A DNA stretch of 64,000 nucleotides from DASSUW01 sp963844205 (GTDB lineage: Bacteria > Actinomycetota > Thermoleophilia > Solirubrobacterales > Solirubrobacteraceae): assembly GCA_963844205.1 (NCBI GenBank), contig CAWJNK010000017.1, forward strand, positions 143,698 through 207,697, given 5' to 3'. Made by a program: the position numbers and the translations under genes. Shown here one piece after another: positions 24,717 to 33,788 of this stretch (the first letter of the stretch is position 1; every line of letters begins with the position of its first letter). The notes beneath the pieces were generated by a model. That model saw only the letters and a program-made list of their open reading frames with translations. It was not told the origin of the DNA and ran no database searches.

Positions 24717-25571
24717 ATGTGTCGCTGGATGGGGTGGCTGGGCCAATCGGTTCTCATCGACGAGCTGCTCTTCAAGACGCAGCACGGCATCGTGGACCAG
24801 AGCCTGCACGCGCGCATGGGCGCCGAACCGACGAACGGCGACGGTTTCGGCATCGGCTGGTACGGCGCGGGCGAGGGCCCGGGCGTGTACCACAGCGTCG
24901 CGCCCGCGTGGGGCGACGCCAATCTGCGCGAGCTCGCTGCCCACATCGAGTCCCCGCTGTTCCTCGCGCACGTCCGGGCCGCGATCGGCTCGCCGATCCA
25001 GGCGACGAACTGCCATCCCTTCCGCCGGGGCCGCTGGTTGTTCGTGCACAACGGCTTCATCGCCGACTTCCACCTCCTGCGGCGGGACCTCATGCTGGCG
25101 ATCGACCCTGCCCAGTTCGCCGACGTTCAGGGCTCCACCGACACCGAGGTCGTCTTTCACCTCGCGTTGACGCTGGGCCTGGAGTCGGACCCCGTCCGCG
25201 CGCTCGAGCGAACGGTCGGACTGATCGAGGCGACGGCGCGCGAGCACGGCGTCACTGCGCCCGTGCAGGCGACCTTCGGCGTCACGGACGGGACCTGCCT
25301 CTGGGCCGTGCGCTACGCCAGCGAAGGCCCTGCACGCTCGCTCTTCGCCTCGGCCGAGGTCGACACCGTGAAGCGCCTGTATCCGGACAACCCGCGGCTC
25401 CAGCAGCTCCGCGAGGGTGACCACCTGATCGTCTCGGAGCCGTTCGCAGATCTCCCCGGGCTGTGGCACGAGATCCCGGAGGCGACGGCGGTCAGTGTGC
25501 GGCGCGGCAGCGTCCTGGAGCAGCGTCCGTTCGTGCCGCGGGTCGACGCGCCCACGGCGGTGCGCTCATGA
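24717..25571 (+). CDS. Class II glutamine amidotransferase
   Basis: A 284-residue protein beginning MCRWMGWLGQ: Cys2 becomes the N-terminal nucleophile after Met removal. Further type II amidotransferase features are NGDGFGIGWYG, FLAHVRAAIG, TNCHPFRRGRWLFVHNGFI and GSTDTEVVFHLAL. It is a stand-alone glutaminase-type domain of the GlxB/EgtC-like group with no synthase domain attached; no ergothioneine genes lie nearby, so the substrate is unknown. Preceded by AAGGAA and convergent with the methyltransferase gene. Confidence 0.82.
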   Translation: MCRWMGWLGQSVLIDELLFKTQHGIVDQSLHARMGAEPTNGDGFGIGWYGAGEGPGVYHSVAPAWGDANLRELAAHIESPLFLAHVRAAIGSPIQATNCHPFRRGRWLFVHNGFIADFHLLRRDLMLAIDPAQFADVQGSTDTEVVFHLALTLGLESDPVRALERTVGLIEATAREHGVTAPVQATFGVTDGTCLWAVRYASEGPARSLFASAEVDTVKRLYPDNPRLQQLREGDHLIVSEPFADLPGLWHEIPEATAVSVRRGSVLEQRPFVPRVDAPTAVRS

Positions 25572-25619
25572 GCCGCGACGCCACCCGCCGACGGGGTCAG
25601 CCGTTTCGGATGAGCTCGT

Positions 25620-26354
25620 CTACGACTTCGTGGAACGTGGCGCGCGGAGGACGACGACCGTCGATCCGAGGTACTCCTCGGTCTCGGGGATGGACAAGCA
25701 GGGCTCGATGAGAAAGCCGAGCGAGGCCGCTTCCGCCGCTACCTCGTCGGCCGTCACCCGGTCAAGCCACACGATGGCTTCGCGCGACTCGTTGCGCTCC
25801 CCGGGTCCGTCGACCTCACGCAGTCGGTGGATGGCCGCGCGGCCGTCATCCTCCACGACCTTGATCAGCTGACTGGCGTAGCGCACGCCGTCGATCTCAT
25901 ACTCGGCGGGCGGCGGCGGCGCGTCGCGCTCCTCGTCGAAGCAGTCCATGGCGTCTGCCAACGCGGCAGCGAGCAGCCCCCCGGGCTCGAGATGCTCCAG
26001 CACGCAGCGCAGGAAGGCCGCGCGCCCGGACGGCCCGCCGAACAGCTGCAACGTCTGCATCGGCACGAGCACCAGCGGGAACCGGCGCGGCAGGACGAAG
26101 TGGCGGGCGTCGGCGACGACCGTCTCGACAGGCAGCCCCGCGGCGCGATGCTCGAGCGCCTCCAGCAACGACGCGTCGGCGTCCAACGCCACCACAGCGA
26201 CACCGCCGGCGGCGAGGTCGAGGCTGACACGCCCGGTGCCGGCACCCACGTCCAGCACGGGACCATCGGCGCCGCCGGCGAGCGCGCGCCACAGCGAGAG
26301 GTCCTCGTCGTACCCGCCACACTCGAGGTCGTGCCAGAGCGCGTCGAGCGTCAT
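25620..26354 (-). CDS. Class I SAM-dependent methyltransferase
   Basis: 244 residues from the ATG at 26354. Motif I is VLDVGAGTGRVSLDLA (about residues 33-48), then VVALDADASLLEAL (motif II) and VPMQTLQLFGG with FLRCVLEHLEPGGLLAAAL, the usual post-motif region of small-molecule methyltransferases. The frame continues upstream but overlaps the next gene and loses family likeness. Ten bases separate it from the membrane-protein gene upstream, so the two probably form an operon. Substrate not predictable. Confidence 0.82.
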   Translation of the reverse strand: MTLDALWHDLECGGYDEDLSLWRALAGGADGPVLDVGAGTGRVSLDLAAGGVAVVALDADASLLEALEHRAAGLPVETVVADARHFVLPRRFPLVLVPMQTLQLFGGPSGRAAFLRCVLEHLEPGGLLAAALADAMDCFDEERDAPPPPAEYEIDGVRYASQLIKVVEDDGRAAIHRLREVDGPGERNESREAIVWLDRVTADEVAAEAASLGFLIEPCLSIPETEEYLGSTVVVLRAPRSTKS

Positions 26355-26364
26355 GACGCGACGA

Positions 26365-27087
26365 TCAGGCCACCGGCAGCGTGAGCACGAACCCGATCCC
26401 GCCGACGAGCAGCGCAACACCGAGGCCGAGCACCGCGATTCGCAGCGGCCGCCAGTCCAGCCGCAGCGAGATGCCCGCGAAGAACAGCACGGCGGCGAAG
26501 AAGACGGTCGCGAGGACGTAGCGATCGCCGTAACGCTTGGCCGCCGTGCCTCCCTCGTACAGCTCGTCGGCGGCGGCGTCGAGCTTGGCGCTGCGCGCAA
26601 GATCGCCGGACCGGTACTCCGGCATGTAGAGCGGCCCCGGGATCGCCTTCGCGCGGGTGAAGGGGCGCTCCGCGAGCCAGGCGCGGAAGGCGGGCACGAA
26701 CTCCGGGCGGAACCGCCGCCGGTAGATCGCCGCCAGGCGAGCGTCCCCCTGCTCGCGCGCGTCGAGCCAGCCGTCGAAGTAGAGAAGGTCGTCGATCCGG
26801 AGCTGCCCCGCGCGTGTGGCGGCCTGCTGCGCTTGGATGCGGGTGGCCGACGCGCGCGCGAAGTGCTGGGACTGCTCGCCGGACCACAGCGCCGCCTGGT
26901 AGCCGCACCACGCTGTCGCCAGCGTCGTGAGCGCGAGCAGGAGCACTGCGCCGAGCTCGAGCCGGCGCTCGGCGCGGTCGGGCCGTGCCGACGGCTGCTC
27001 GGGACCCTCCGTCAGCCCGTGGGGCGCGTGCACGTTGACATGACCCACGTTCGGAAGGCTGTCCGCCCGGCGCGCGGCGGCCCTCAT
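26365..27087 (-). CDS. Membrane protein with N-terminal and C-terminal helices, function unknown
   Basis: About 240 residues from an ATG at 27087 (the frame extends to 27138; no start has a good ribosome site). A membrane helix, ELGAVLLLALTTLATAWCGY, is followed by QAALWSGEQSQHFARASA, a middle soluble part with many Ala/Arg, and two helices at the end (YVLATVFFAAVLFFAGISL and LRIAVLGLGVALLVGGIGFV). The GYQ(A)xxW(S)GEQ segment is recurrent in an unnamed actinobacterial family. It lies just upstream of the methyltransferase gene. Confidence 0.65.
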   Translation of the reverse strand: MRAAARRADSLPNVGHVNVHAPHGLTEGPEQPSARPDRAERRLELGAVLLLALTTLATAWCGYQAALWSGEQSQHFARASATRIQAQQAATRAGQLRIDDLLYFDGWLDAREQGDARLAAIYRRRFRPEFVPAFRAWLAERPFTRAKAIPGPLYMPEYRSGDLARSAKLDAAADELYEGGTAAKRYGDRYVLATVFFAAVLFFAGISLRLDWRPLRIAVLGLGVALLVGGIGFVLTLPVA

Positions 27088-27184
27088 CCCGAGCGGGTGA
27101 GACCGTCTCATCCGATGCGAGTGAGGACGACGTCGCACCGACCCACGACATTCTGCTCGTGGCAGGCCGATCCCCGCCTCCGAG

Positions 27185-28012
27185 ATGAACGTCCTCGTGG
27201 CGCTCGTCGTCGTCGTCGCGTCGGCGGGCCTTGCGATCGCCGCGATGCTGCTCGTGCGCCGGCGTGCTCCGGAGGGCAGCTACTTCAACGACGGTGACCG
27301 AGCCGCGGGCTTCTTCGGCGTGCTGGCCACCGGCTTCGCCGTCCTGCTCGGTCTCGTCGTCGTGCTCGCGTTCACCAGCTATGACGAGTCCCGCGCTGGC
27401 GCCGGCACCGAGGCGGTGACTGTCGCCCAGCAGTACGAGGTCGCGCATCTCCTCCCACCCGCGACCGGGCGCCGCCTCGCCGCGGAGCTGATCTGCTACG
27501 GCCGCTCGGTCGTCCATCAGGAGTGGCCGCGGATGCGGGACGGAACCCAGACCGACGCCATGAACCCGTGGGGCGTGGCGCTGCTGCGGACGCTGCGGAC
27601 CGTCGACCCGCGCACCGCCTCCGAACAGGCCGCCTATTCGAAGTGGCTCGACCAGCGCCTCGACCGCGAGGTCGCCCGCAACTCGAGGATCCATGGCGCG
27701 GTCGGCGTCATCCCCGCACCGCTCTGGCTGGTCCTCTACATCACCGCCGCGATGATCGTCGGCTTCATGCTGCTGTTCGCCGACAGCGGGGAGCGGGCGT
27801 TCGTGCAGGCCGCGCTGATCGGCACGGTCGTGACGGTCATGGCCGCGACGCTCCTCCTGATCCGCTTCCTCGACAACCCGTACCGACCAGGTCTCGGCAG
27901 CCTCCAGCCGACGGCGATGGAACGTGCCCTGGTGGTCCTCGAGCAGGAACGCCGGATCGTCGGCGACGCGACGCGCTCGCCCTGCGACGAGCACGGCCGC
28001 GCTGCCGCTTGA
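27185..28012 (+). CDS. DUF4239-type (bestrophin-like) membrane protein
   Basis: 275 residues. Two N-terminal helices (VLVALVVVVASAGLAIAAML; FFGVLATGFAVLLGLVVVLA) are joined by YFNDGDRAAG; a soluble middle has TVAQQYEVAHLLP and NPWGVALLRTL; two C-terminal helices (LWLVLYITAAMIVGFMLLFA; VVTVMAATLLLIRFLDNPY) precede GLGSLQPTAMERAL. This pattern is DUF4239, distantly related to bestrophin-like channels. Divergent from the membrane-protein gene and ending one base before the sulfatase gene on the other strand. Confidence 0.75.
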   Translation: MNVLVALVVVVASAGLAIAAMLLVRRRAPEGSYFNDGDRAAGFFGVLATGFAVLLGLVVVLAFTSYDESRAGAGTEAVTVAQQYEVAHLLPPATGRRLAAELICYGRSVVHQEWPRMRDGTQTDAMNPWGVALLRTLRTVDPRTASEQAAYSKWLDQRLDREVARNSRIHGAVGVIPAPLWLVLYITAAMIVGFMLLFADSGERAFVQAALIGTVVTVMAATLLLIRFLDNPYRPGLGSLQPTAMERALVVLEQERRIVGDATRSPCDEHGRAAA

Positions 28013-28013
28013 G

Positions 28014-30357
28014 CTACTCGCGCTTCATCATGGCGAGCGCCTCCATCTCGAGGTCGACGAACTGCTCGCCCGAGATGTCGACGACCGCCTCCTTGATGGT
28101 GCCGCCGCTGAAGGTGTAGGGGCTCGTCCCCGAGTAGTCGTCGGTCACCGGCTCGCCCGGGTCGCGTCCGACGTTGAGGCCCTCGCCGACGAGCGAGAAG
28201 TTGCCGGGCTGGGTCATGATCCGGCCCTCGCCGACCTTCTCGTCGTCGATGAACAGCGACAGGGTCCCGGTGGCCGGCATGCCGTCGCCCTCGCGCGCGA
28301 AGGCCGCGCCGAGGATCACCCGCCCGGTCGGGACCTCGGCCGTGGACTCGACCATCTGCTCGTTGTCGCCGACGAAGTTGTAGACGTACTTGAGCTTGCG
28401 GTCCCGCACGTAGAGCGCGTGGCCGCCGAAGCGGGCGCCGTGGGAGAACAGCACGCCGGAGGCGTCCTCCGACACGACGTCGACCTCGACCGCGATGCTG
28501 TAGCTGCGATTGCGGACGTTGACCGCCGCCGTCTCCGGCACCTCGGCCGTGCCCGGGTAGTAGACGTAGCGGTTCCGTGGCGGCGCAATCTGGGGCCGGG
28601 TCGGATCGGCCAGCACCTCGACCGCGGTCTTGTCGAGGAGCGGAAGCCCGTTGTACTGGCCCGCCGCGTGGAACCAGAGGTTGATCAGCTCCTGCACCTT
28701 CTCGGGATGCTCGGCGGCGAGGTCGCGGCTCTCGGTCGGGTCGGCCTCGGTGTCGTAGAGCTCCCAGCGGTCGCGGTTGAAGTTCCCCCAGCCCGCGATC
28801 GTCGGGTGGACGCTGACGGCCTTCCAGCCCTTGTGCCAGATCGCCCGGGAGCCGAGCATCGAGAAGAACCCCGTCTCCTTCGGCGTCGGCACGTCATCGC
28901 TCTCGAACGTCGAGCGGAAGCTCACGCCCTCGAGCGGGAGCTGGGGATAGCCCTTGACGACCTCCGGCAGCTCGACGCCGAGCAGGTCGTACATGGTCGG
29001 GACCACGTCGGTGGCGTGGAGGAACTGGTGCCGGAGCTCGCCGGTCGAGGCCATGCCCTTCGGCCACGACACGATCATCGGGTCCGCCACCCCGCCCTCG
29101 AAGTTGTACCGCTTCCACATCTTGAACGGGGTGTTGAACGCCCAGGCCCACCCCACCGGGTAGTGGTTGTAGGTCGCCGGCGAGCCGAGCTCGTCGAGGT
29201 ACTTGAGGTTGGACTCGATGGTGTCCGGAATCCCGTTGAAGAACTTGTTCTCGTTGACCGAGCCGTTCGGCCCACCCTCGCCGCTCGCTCCGTTGTCCGA
29301 GACGAAGACCACGATCGTGTTCTCGAGCCGGCCCGTTTCGTCCAGGAAGTCGAGCAACCGCCCGATCTCGTGGTCGGTGTGCGACAGGAAGCCGGCGTAC
29401 ACCTCGGCCATCCGGCTGAACAGCCTCCGCTCCTCGTCGGAGAGCGAGTCCCAGGGTCGCACGACGTCCAGTGCCGGCCACGGCTTGCCGTCGACGCTCT
29501 CCTCCTGCGCGTAGGGATTGAGCTCGGTGAGCACGGCGTCGGGGCCGAAGACGCCCATCTGCTTCTGGCGCTCGAACACGACCCGCCGGTACTCCTCGTA
29601 GCCCATGTCGAAGCGGCCCCGGTACTTGTCGATCCACTCTTTGGGCGCGTGGTGCGGCGCGTGCGTCGCACCCGGGCAGAAGTACATGAAGAACGGCTTG
29701 TCAGGGGCGATCACCTGTCGCGTCCTTGATGAACTCGATCGCCTTGTCGGTCAGGTCCGTCGTGAGGTGGTAGCCCTCGTCCGGCGTCGCGGGCTGCTCG
29801 ACCAGGTGGTTGTCATAGACGAGGTCCGGATACCACTGGTTGGTCTCTCCGCCGAGGAAGCCGTAGTAGCGCTCGAATCCGCGCCCGACCGGCCAGTTGC
29901 GCTTCGTCGAGGCCATGTTCATCTCGTCCGCCGGGCAGAGGTGCCACTTGCCGAGCATGTAGGTGTTCCAGCCACGCTCGCCGAGCACCTCGGCGATCGT
30001 CGCGCACTCGAACGGGATATGGCCGTTCGAGTTCGGGAAGCCGGTCGTCGCCTCGGCGATGCAGGCCATGCCGTTGGTCGTGTGGTTCCGCCCGTTCAGC
30101 AGCGACGAGCGGGTCGGCGAGCACAGCGCCGTCGTGTGCCAGTTCGTGTATGTCAGCCCGCGCTCGGCCAGCCGCTTGATGTTGGGGGTCTCGATCAACC
30201 CACCCCACGGCTCCATCGCCGAGTAGCCGACGTCGTCGAGGACGATGTAGAGGACGCTCGGCGCTCCCTCGGGTGCTACGGGCTGGAGGTACGGCTCCCA
30301 GTCGGGAGTCGAGTCGCGATCATCGAGGTTGATCGTCCCGCGGAATGGCGTGCTCAT
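28014..30357 (-). pseudogene. Arylsulfatase broken by a single frameshift
   Basis: Two frames together make one type I sulfatase of about 780 residues. The first (30357 down to 29701) has metal ligands in VLYIVLDDVGY, the formylglycine site ALCSPTRSSLL (Cys79) and GKWHLCP, then runs out of frame after EFIKDA. The second (29714 to 28014) resumes with VIAPDKPFFMYFCPGATHAP, has FVSDNGASGEGG with the Asp-Asn metal pair, and a C-terminal LamG-like domain. One extra base near 29720 explains the break. No slippery heptamer is seen, so mutation or a sequencing error is more likely than recoding. A formylglycine-generating enzyme gene lies at 39.75 kb. Confidence 0.85.
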
Positions 30358-30506
30358 GCGGCCGACGATCGCGGCTGCCCGCCCCGTCGGCGTCATCCCG
30401 ATGAGATGATCCGGCCTCGTCGGCGGGAAGGCTGCCTCCCACACCCGGATGCCCGGCCTTGTGAAGGTGCCGCTGCCCGATCCATGGCAACCGGTACATT
30501 CGGACC

Positions 30507-31202
30507 GTGAGCGTGCGCGTCGTGGTCGCCGATGACAACCTGATCGCGCGCGAGGGGATCCTGCAGCTCCTCGCGCTCGAGCCGGAGTTCGAGGTCGTCG
30601 CTGCGTGCGGCGATCTTCCGGAGGTCCTGGAGGCGGTCGACCGGGAGGCGCCGGACGCGGTGCTGACCGATATCCGCATGCCGCCGTCGCACTCCGACGA
30701 GGGCATCCGCATCGCCAACCAGCTCCGCAGGACGCATCCGGAGGTGGGTGTCATCGTGCTCAGTCAGTACGACGAGCCCATGTACGCCGTCTCGCTGCTC
30801 GAGTCGGGATCCGACCGCCGCGGGTACCTGCTCAAGGAGCGCGTGCACGATGCTTCCCAGCTGCGCGACGCCGTGCAGGCGGTCGTCCGCGGCGGCGCGG
30901 TGATCGACTCGACTCTCGTCGACGCGCTCGTGAGGGGCAAGGCGGCGATCGAGCGCTCGCCGCTCGCCGAGCTGTCGCCGCGCGAGCGCCAGGTGCTGGC
31001 CGAGATCGCCGAGGGGAAGAGCAACGCGGCGATCGCCGAGTCGCTCGTGCTCTCCAAGCGCGCCGTCGAGAAGCACATCAACTCGATCTTCCTAAAGCTC
31101 GGGTTGGGCTTCGTCGACGACGTGAGCAAGCGCGTGAAGGCGACGCTCATGTTCCTGGCGGAGTCCGAGCTGCAGGCGCCGGCGGCTGCCCGTCATCCCT
31201 AG
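30507..31202 (+). CDS. NarL/LuxR-type response regulator
   Basis: 231 residues, GTG start. Receiver domain: VVVADDNLIAREGIL with the acidic pair, the phospho-Asp in VLTDIRMPP, VIVLSQYDEP and the Lys in GYLLKERV. C-terminal LuxR-type helix-turn-helix: LSPRERQVLAEIAEGKSNAA followed by SKRAVEKHINSIFLKLGL. No kinase is adjacent; the MASE1 kinase at 21.5 kb is of the right class and could be the partner, but this is only a guess. It is divergent from the sulfatase gene, so it might control it. Confidence 0.88.
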   Translation: MSVRVVVADDNLIAREGILQLLALEPEFEVVAACGDLPEVLEAVDREAPDAVLTDIRMPPSHSDEGIRIANQLRRTHPEVGVIVLSQYDEPMYAVSLLESGSDRRGYLLKERVHDASQLRDAVQAVVRGGAVIDSTLVDALVRGKAAIERSPLAELSPRERQVLAEIAEGKSNAAIAESLVLSKRAVEKHINSIFLKLGLGFVDDVSKRVKATLMFLAESELQAPAAARHP

Positions 31203-31279
31203 TGCCTGCACCCCCGCCGCCGACACAGGCGGGCCTCATTGTCGACCGACCTGGCGGCGTGCCACCTTCGTGTCCCGAG

Positions 31280-31669
31280 ATGAGCGCCACCACCGAGCGC
31301 GCCGTGCGCGTCCTCACGGTCGACGACCAAGCGGTCGCCCGCATGGCGGCGCGCGACGTGATCGATGCGACGCCGGGGTTCGAGGCGCTCGCCGCGGCCA
31401 CGTCCGGACCGGAGGCGCTGGAGCTGTGTGCGACGCTCGAGCCCGACCTCATCCTGATGGACGTGCGGATGCCGGGCATGGACGGGATCGAGACCACGCG
31501 GCGCGTATGCGACGATCGGCCGGGCGCGGTCGTCGTCCTCATATCGCTCGAGGATCCCGTCGACGTCGCGGAGCTGGCGCACGGCTGCGGCGCGGTCGCG
31601 TCGCTCTGCAAGCACGAGCTCTCCCCGACGGTGCTGCGGCGGCTGTGGGAGACGCACCGGCGGAGCTGA
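31280..31669 (+). CDS. Single-domain response regulator (receiver only)
   Basis: 129 residues from the ATG at 31280: VRVLTVDDQAVARMAARDVI, phospho-Asp in LILMDVRMPGMDG, VVVLISLEDP (Ser at the switch Thr/Ser position) and the conserved Lys near the end in SLCKHELSP. There is no DNA-binding domain, so it either passes the phosphate on or acts by protein contact. It lies 77 bases after the LuxR-type regulator and may be in one transcript with it. Confidence 0.8.
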   Translation: MSATTERAVRVLTVDDQAVARMAARDVIDATPGFEALAAATSGPEALELCATLEPDLILMDVRMPGMDGIETTRRVCDDRPGAVVVLISLEDPVDVAELAHGCGAVASLCKHELSPTVLRRLWETHRRS

Positions 31670-31701
31670 GGCTCACCCCATTCGAGTAAAGGAGGTTCGT
31701 G

Positions 31702-32079
31702 ATGCGAGGAACCGGCCGAGTCGTGTTCGCCGCGACGCTGCTGCTGATCGTCGGCACGCTCAACATCATCTATGGGATCGGCGCCCTGGACGGGGCGAAC
31801 ATCTTCGTCGACGACCGGCGGTACATCCTCGACGACCTCAACACGCTGGGCTGGGTCCTGATTGTCCTGGGGCTCATCCAGCTCGTCGGCGGGTTCTCGC
31901 TGATGGCGGGCAACGCGTTCGGCCGGTTCGTCGGGATCATCGGGGCCACGCTCGGCGCGATCGGAGCCCTGCTGTCGATCGGCGGCGCCTACCCGTGGTG
32001 GTCGCTGGCGATCTTCTTCCTCTGCATCTACATCATCCACGGCATCTTCATCTACGGCGACGAGCGGGCGGCAGCCTGA
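31702..32079 (+). CDS. Small four-helix membrane protein
   Basis: 125 residues; the ATG at 31702 fits the AAAGGAGG site better than the GTG just before. Four hydrophobic helices: VVFAATLLLIVGTLNIIYGI, TLGWVLIVLGLIQLVGGFSL, FVGIIGATLGAIGALLSIGG, and LAIFFLCIYIIHGIFIYG. The pattern with a short loop IFVDDRRYILDDL between helices 1 and 2 is common in uncharacterised actinobacterial membrane proteins (DUF7144-like). Ends at the base before the stop of the convergent transporter gene. Confidence 0.72.
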   Translation: MRGTGRVVFAATLLLIVGTLNIIYGIGALDGANIFVDDRRYILDDLNTLGWVLIVLGLIQLVGGFSLMAGNAFGRFVGIIGATLGAIGALLSIGGAYPWWSLAIFFLCIYIIHGIFIYGDERAAA

Positions 32080-33681
32080 TCAGGCGAGCGCCCGCTGCCG
32101 CTCGGGCGCTCGGCCCTCGCCCTGCCCGGCGTCCTCGGACTGGTACTGCTCCAGCAGCCGCGCCTCCTCGTCCCTCCTTGGGAAGAAGAACACGACGAGC
32201 GCCGCGCCGAGCAGCACGGCGACGATGCCGGCGGTGTACGCCCAGTCGGCGCCGTCGAGGAAGGACTGCTTCGCCGCCGCCGTGATCTGGCTCGCATTCT
32301 GCGGGAACTGCTGCGCGACCGACTCGGCGCCGGCGAACGACTTCGTGAGCTGGTTCTGGACGCTCTCGTTGACCTGGGGGTCGTTCGGCGCGCCGGCGAT
32401 CGCCGCCGCGGCGGCCGCGGCGTACCCGGCGGTGAGCAGGGCGCCGAAGACCGACTGCATGATCGCGCCGCCGAGGTCGCGCTGGAGGTCGGCCGTACCC
32501 GACGCCATCCCAGCTCGGCGCACGGGCACCGAGCCCGTCAGCGAGTGCGATGCCGGGGTGCCGGCGAACCCGACGCCGATCCCGATGAACACGTACGCGA
32601 TCCCGATCTTCCAGTACGGGCTGTCTTCCTTCCAGAGCAGCAGCATCGCGGCGAACGCGAGCAGGAGGAACACGTAGCCGCAGAGCAGCGTGAAGCGGGC
32701 GCCGCGCGCCTCGACGAGCTTGGCCGAGCGCGGCGCCACGAGGACCATGAACACGATGGCGGGCAGGAACGCGGCGCCGGCGCCGAGCGTCGAGTACGAG
32801 AGCACGTTCTGCAGGAACTGCTGGCTGATGAACGCCGCGCCCATCAGCGAGCCGAACACGATGATCCCCGCCACTGCCGCCACCCAGAAGGTCGTGCGTG
32901 CCGCGACGTGCAGGTCGTAAAGCGGGTTGCGCGCGCGGCGCTGACGGATCACGAAGGCGATCAGGCCGACCACGGCGAGCGCCGCCAGCGCCAGGGTCAG
33001 GTCCGTCTTGTCGGGCACCGCGGCGAAGTTGATCGCGAGGATCAGCCCTGCGACCAGCACGACCGAGAGCACGCCGCCGAGGTTGTCCACCGGGTCGGTC
33101 GTCTCGTTGACGTGTGCGGGCACCAGGCGAGCCGCCATCGGCAACGCCACCGCCACCAGCGGCAGCGTGATCACGAACACGGAGCCCCAATCGAACTGCT
33201 CGAGCAGCGCACCTGAGACCAGCGGCCCGAGCGACGCGATCGCGCCTCCCAGGGCCGACCACAGCGCGATCGCCTTCGTCCGGCCCGGTCCCGACCACAG
33301 CGCGGTGATCAGCGCGAGCGTCGTCGGGTACGCCATGCCCGCCGAGACGCCGCCGAGCACCCGGGCGCCGAACAGAACCTCGTCGCTCGGGGCGAGCGCC
33401 GCCAACAGGCACGCGGGGACCGACAGCACGAGGCCGAGCAGCAGCATCAGCTTGCGCCCGTAGCGGTCGCCCAGCGCGCCGAGGTAGAGCACCGTCGCGG
33501 CTAGGCCGAGCGAGTAGCCGACCGCGATCAGGTCGAGCGTCGTCTGCGACGAGTCGAAGTGCGCGCCGATGTCGGGCAGCGCGACGTTGGCGACCGACAG
33601 GTTCAGGTTCGCGACCCCGGCGACGAGGATCAGCGCGACGAGCACCATGGTGGCGCGTGGGGGTGCGGCCTGGGGTGTCAT
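32080..33681 (-). CDS. DHA2-type major facilitator (14-helix) drug exporter
   Basis: 533 residues from the ATG at 33681. The opening LNLSVANVALPDIGAHFDSS is typical of DHA2 exporters; motif A is GALGDRYGRKLML and motif C-like ALGGAIASLGPLVSGALLE. Fourteen membrane helices can be traced. An unusual outside loop of about 70 residues before the last helix (PNDPQVNESVQNQLTKSFAG; then ASQITAAAKQSFLDGADWA) is found in a subset of the family. Likely a proton-driven exporter of small toxic compounds; substrate unknown. Confidence 0.85.
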   Translation of the reverse strand: MTPQAAPPRATMVLVALILVAGVANLNLSVANVALPDIGAHFDSSQTTLDLIAVGYSLGLAATVLYLGALGDRYGRKLMLLLGLVLSVPACLLAALAPSDEVLFGARVLGGVSAGMAYPTTLALITALWSGPGRTKAIALWSALGGAIASLGPLVSGALLEQFDWGSVFVITLPLVAVALPMAARLVPAHVNETTDPVDNLGGVLSVVLVAGLILAINFAAVPDKTDLTLALAALAVVGLIAFVIRQRRARNPLYDLHVAARTTFWVAAVAGIIVFGSLMGAAFISQQFLQNVLSYSTLGAGAAFLPAIVFMVLVAPRSAKLVEARGARFTLLCGYVFLLLAFAAMLLLWKEDSPYWKIGIAYVFIGIGVGFAGTPASHSLTGSVPVRRAGMASGTADLQRDLGGAIMQSVFGALLTAGYAAAAAAAIAGAPNDPQVNESVQNQLTKSFAGAESVAQQFPQNASQITAAAKQSFLDGADWAYTAGIVAVLLGAALVVFFFPRRDEEARLLEQYQSEDAGQGEGRAPERQRALA

Positions 33682-33788
33682 CTCGTCACCGTCGCCCGCG
33701 CTTGGGCCCACCGCATCATCCGATCGGCATGAGGCCGAGCCGGTACGCGGATCGGCACTGCCGACCCGCACGCGGTCACCGTGAGCTC

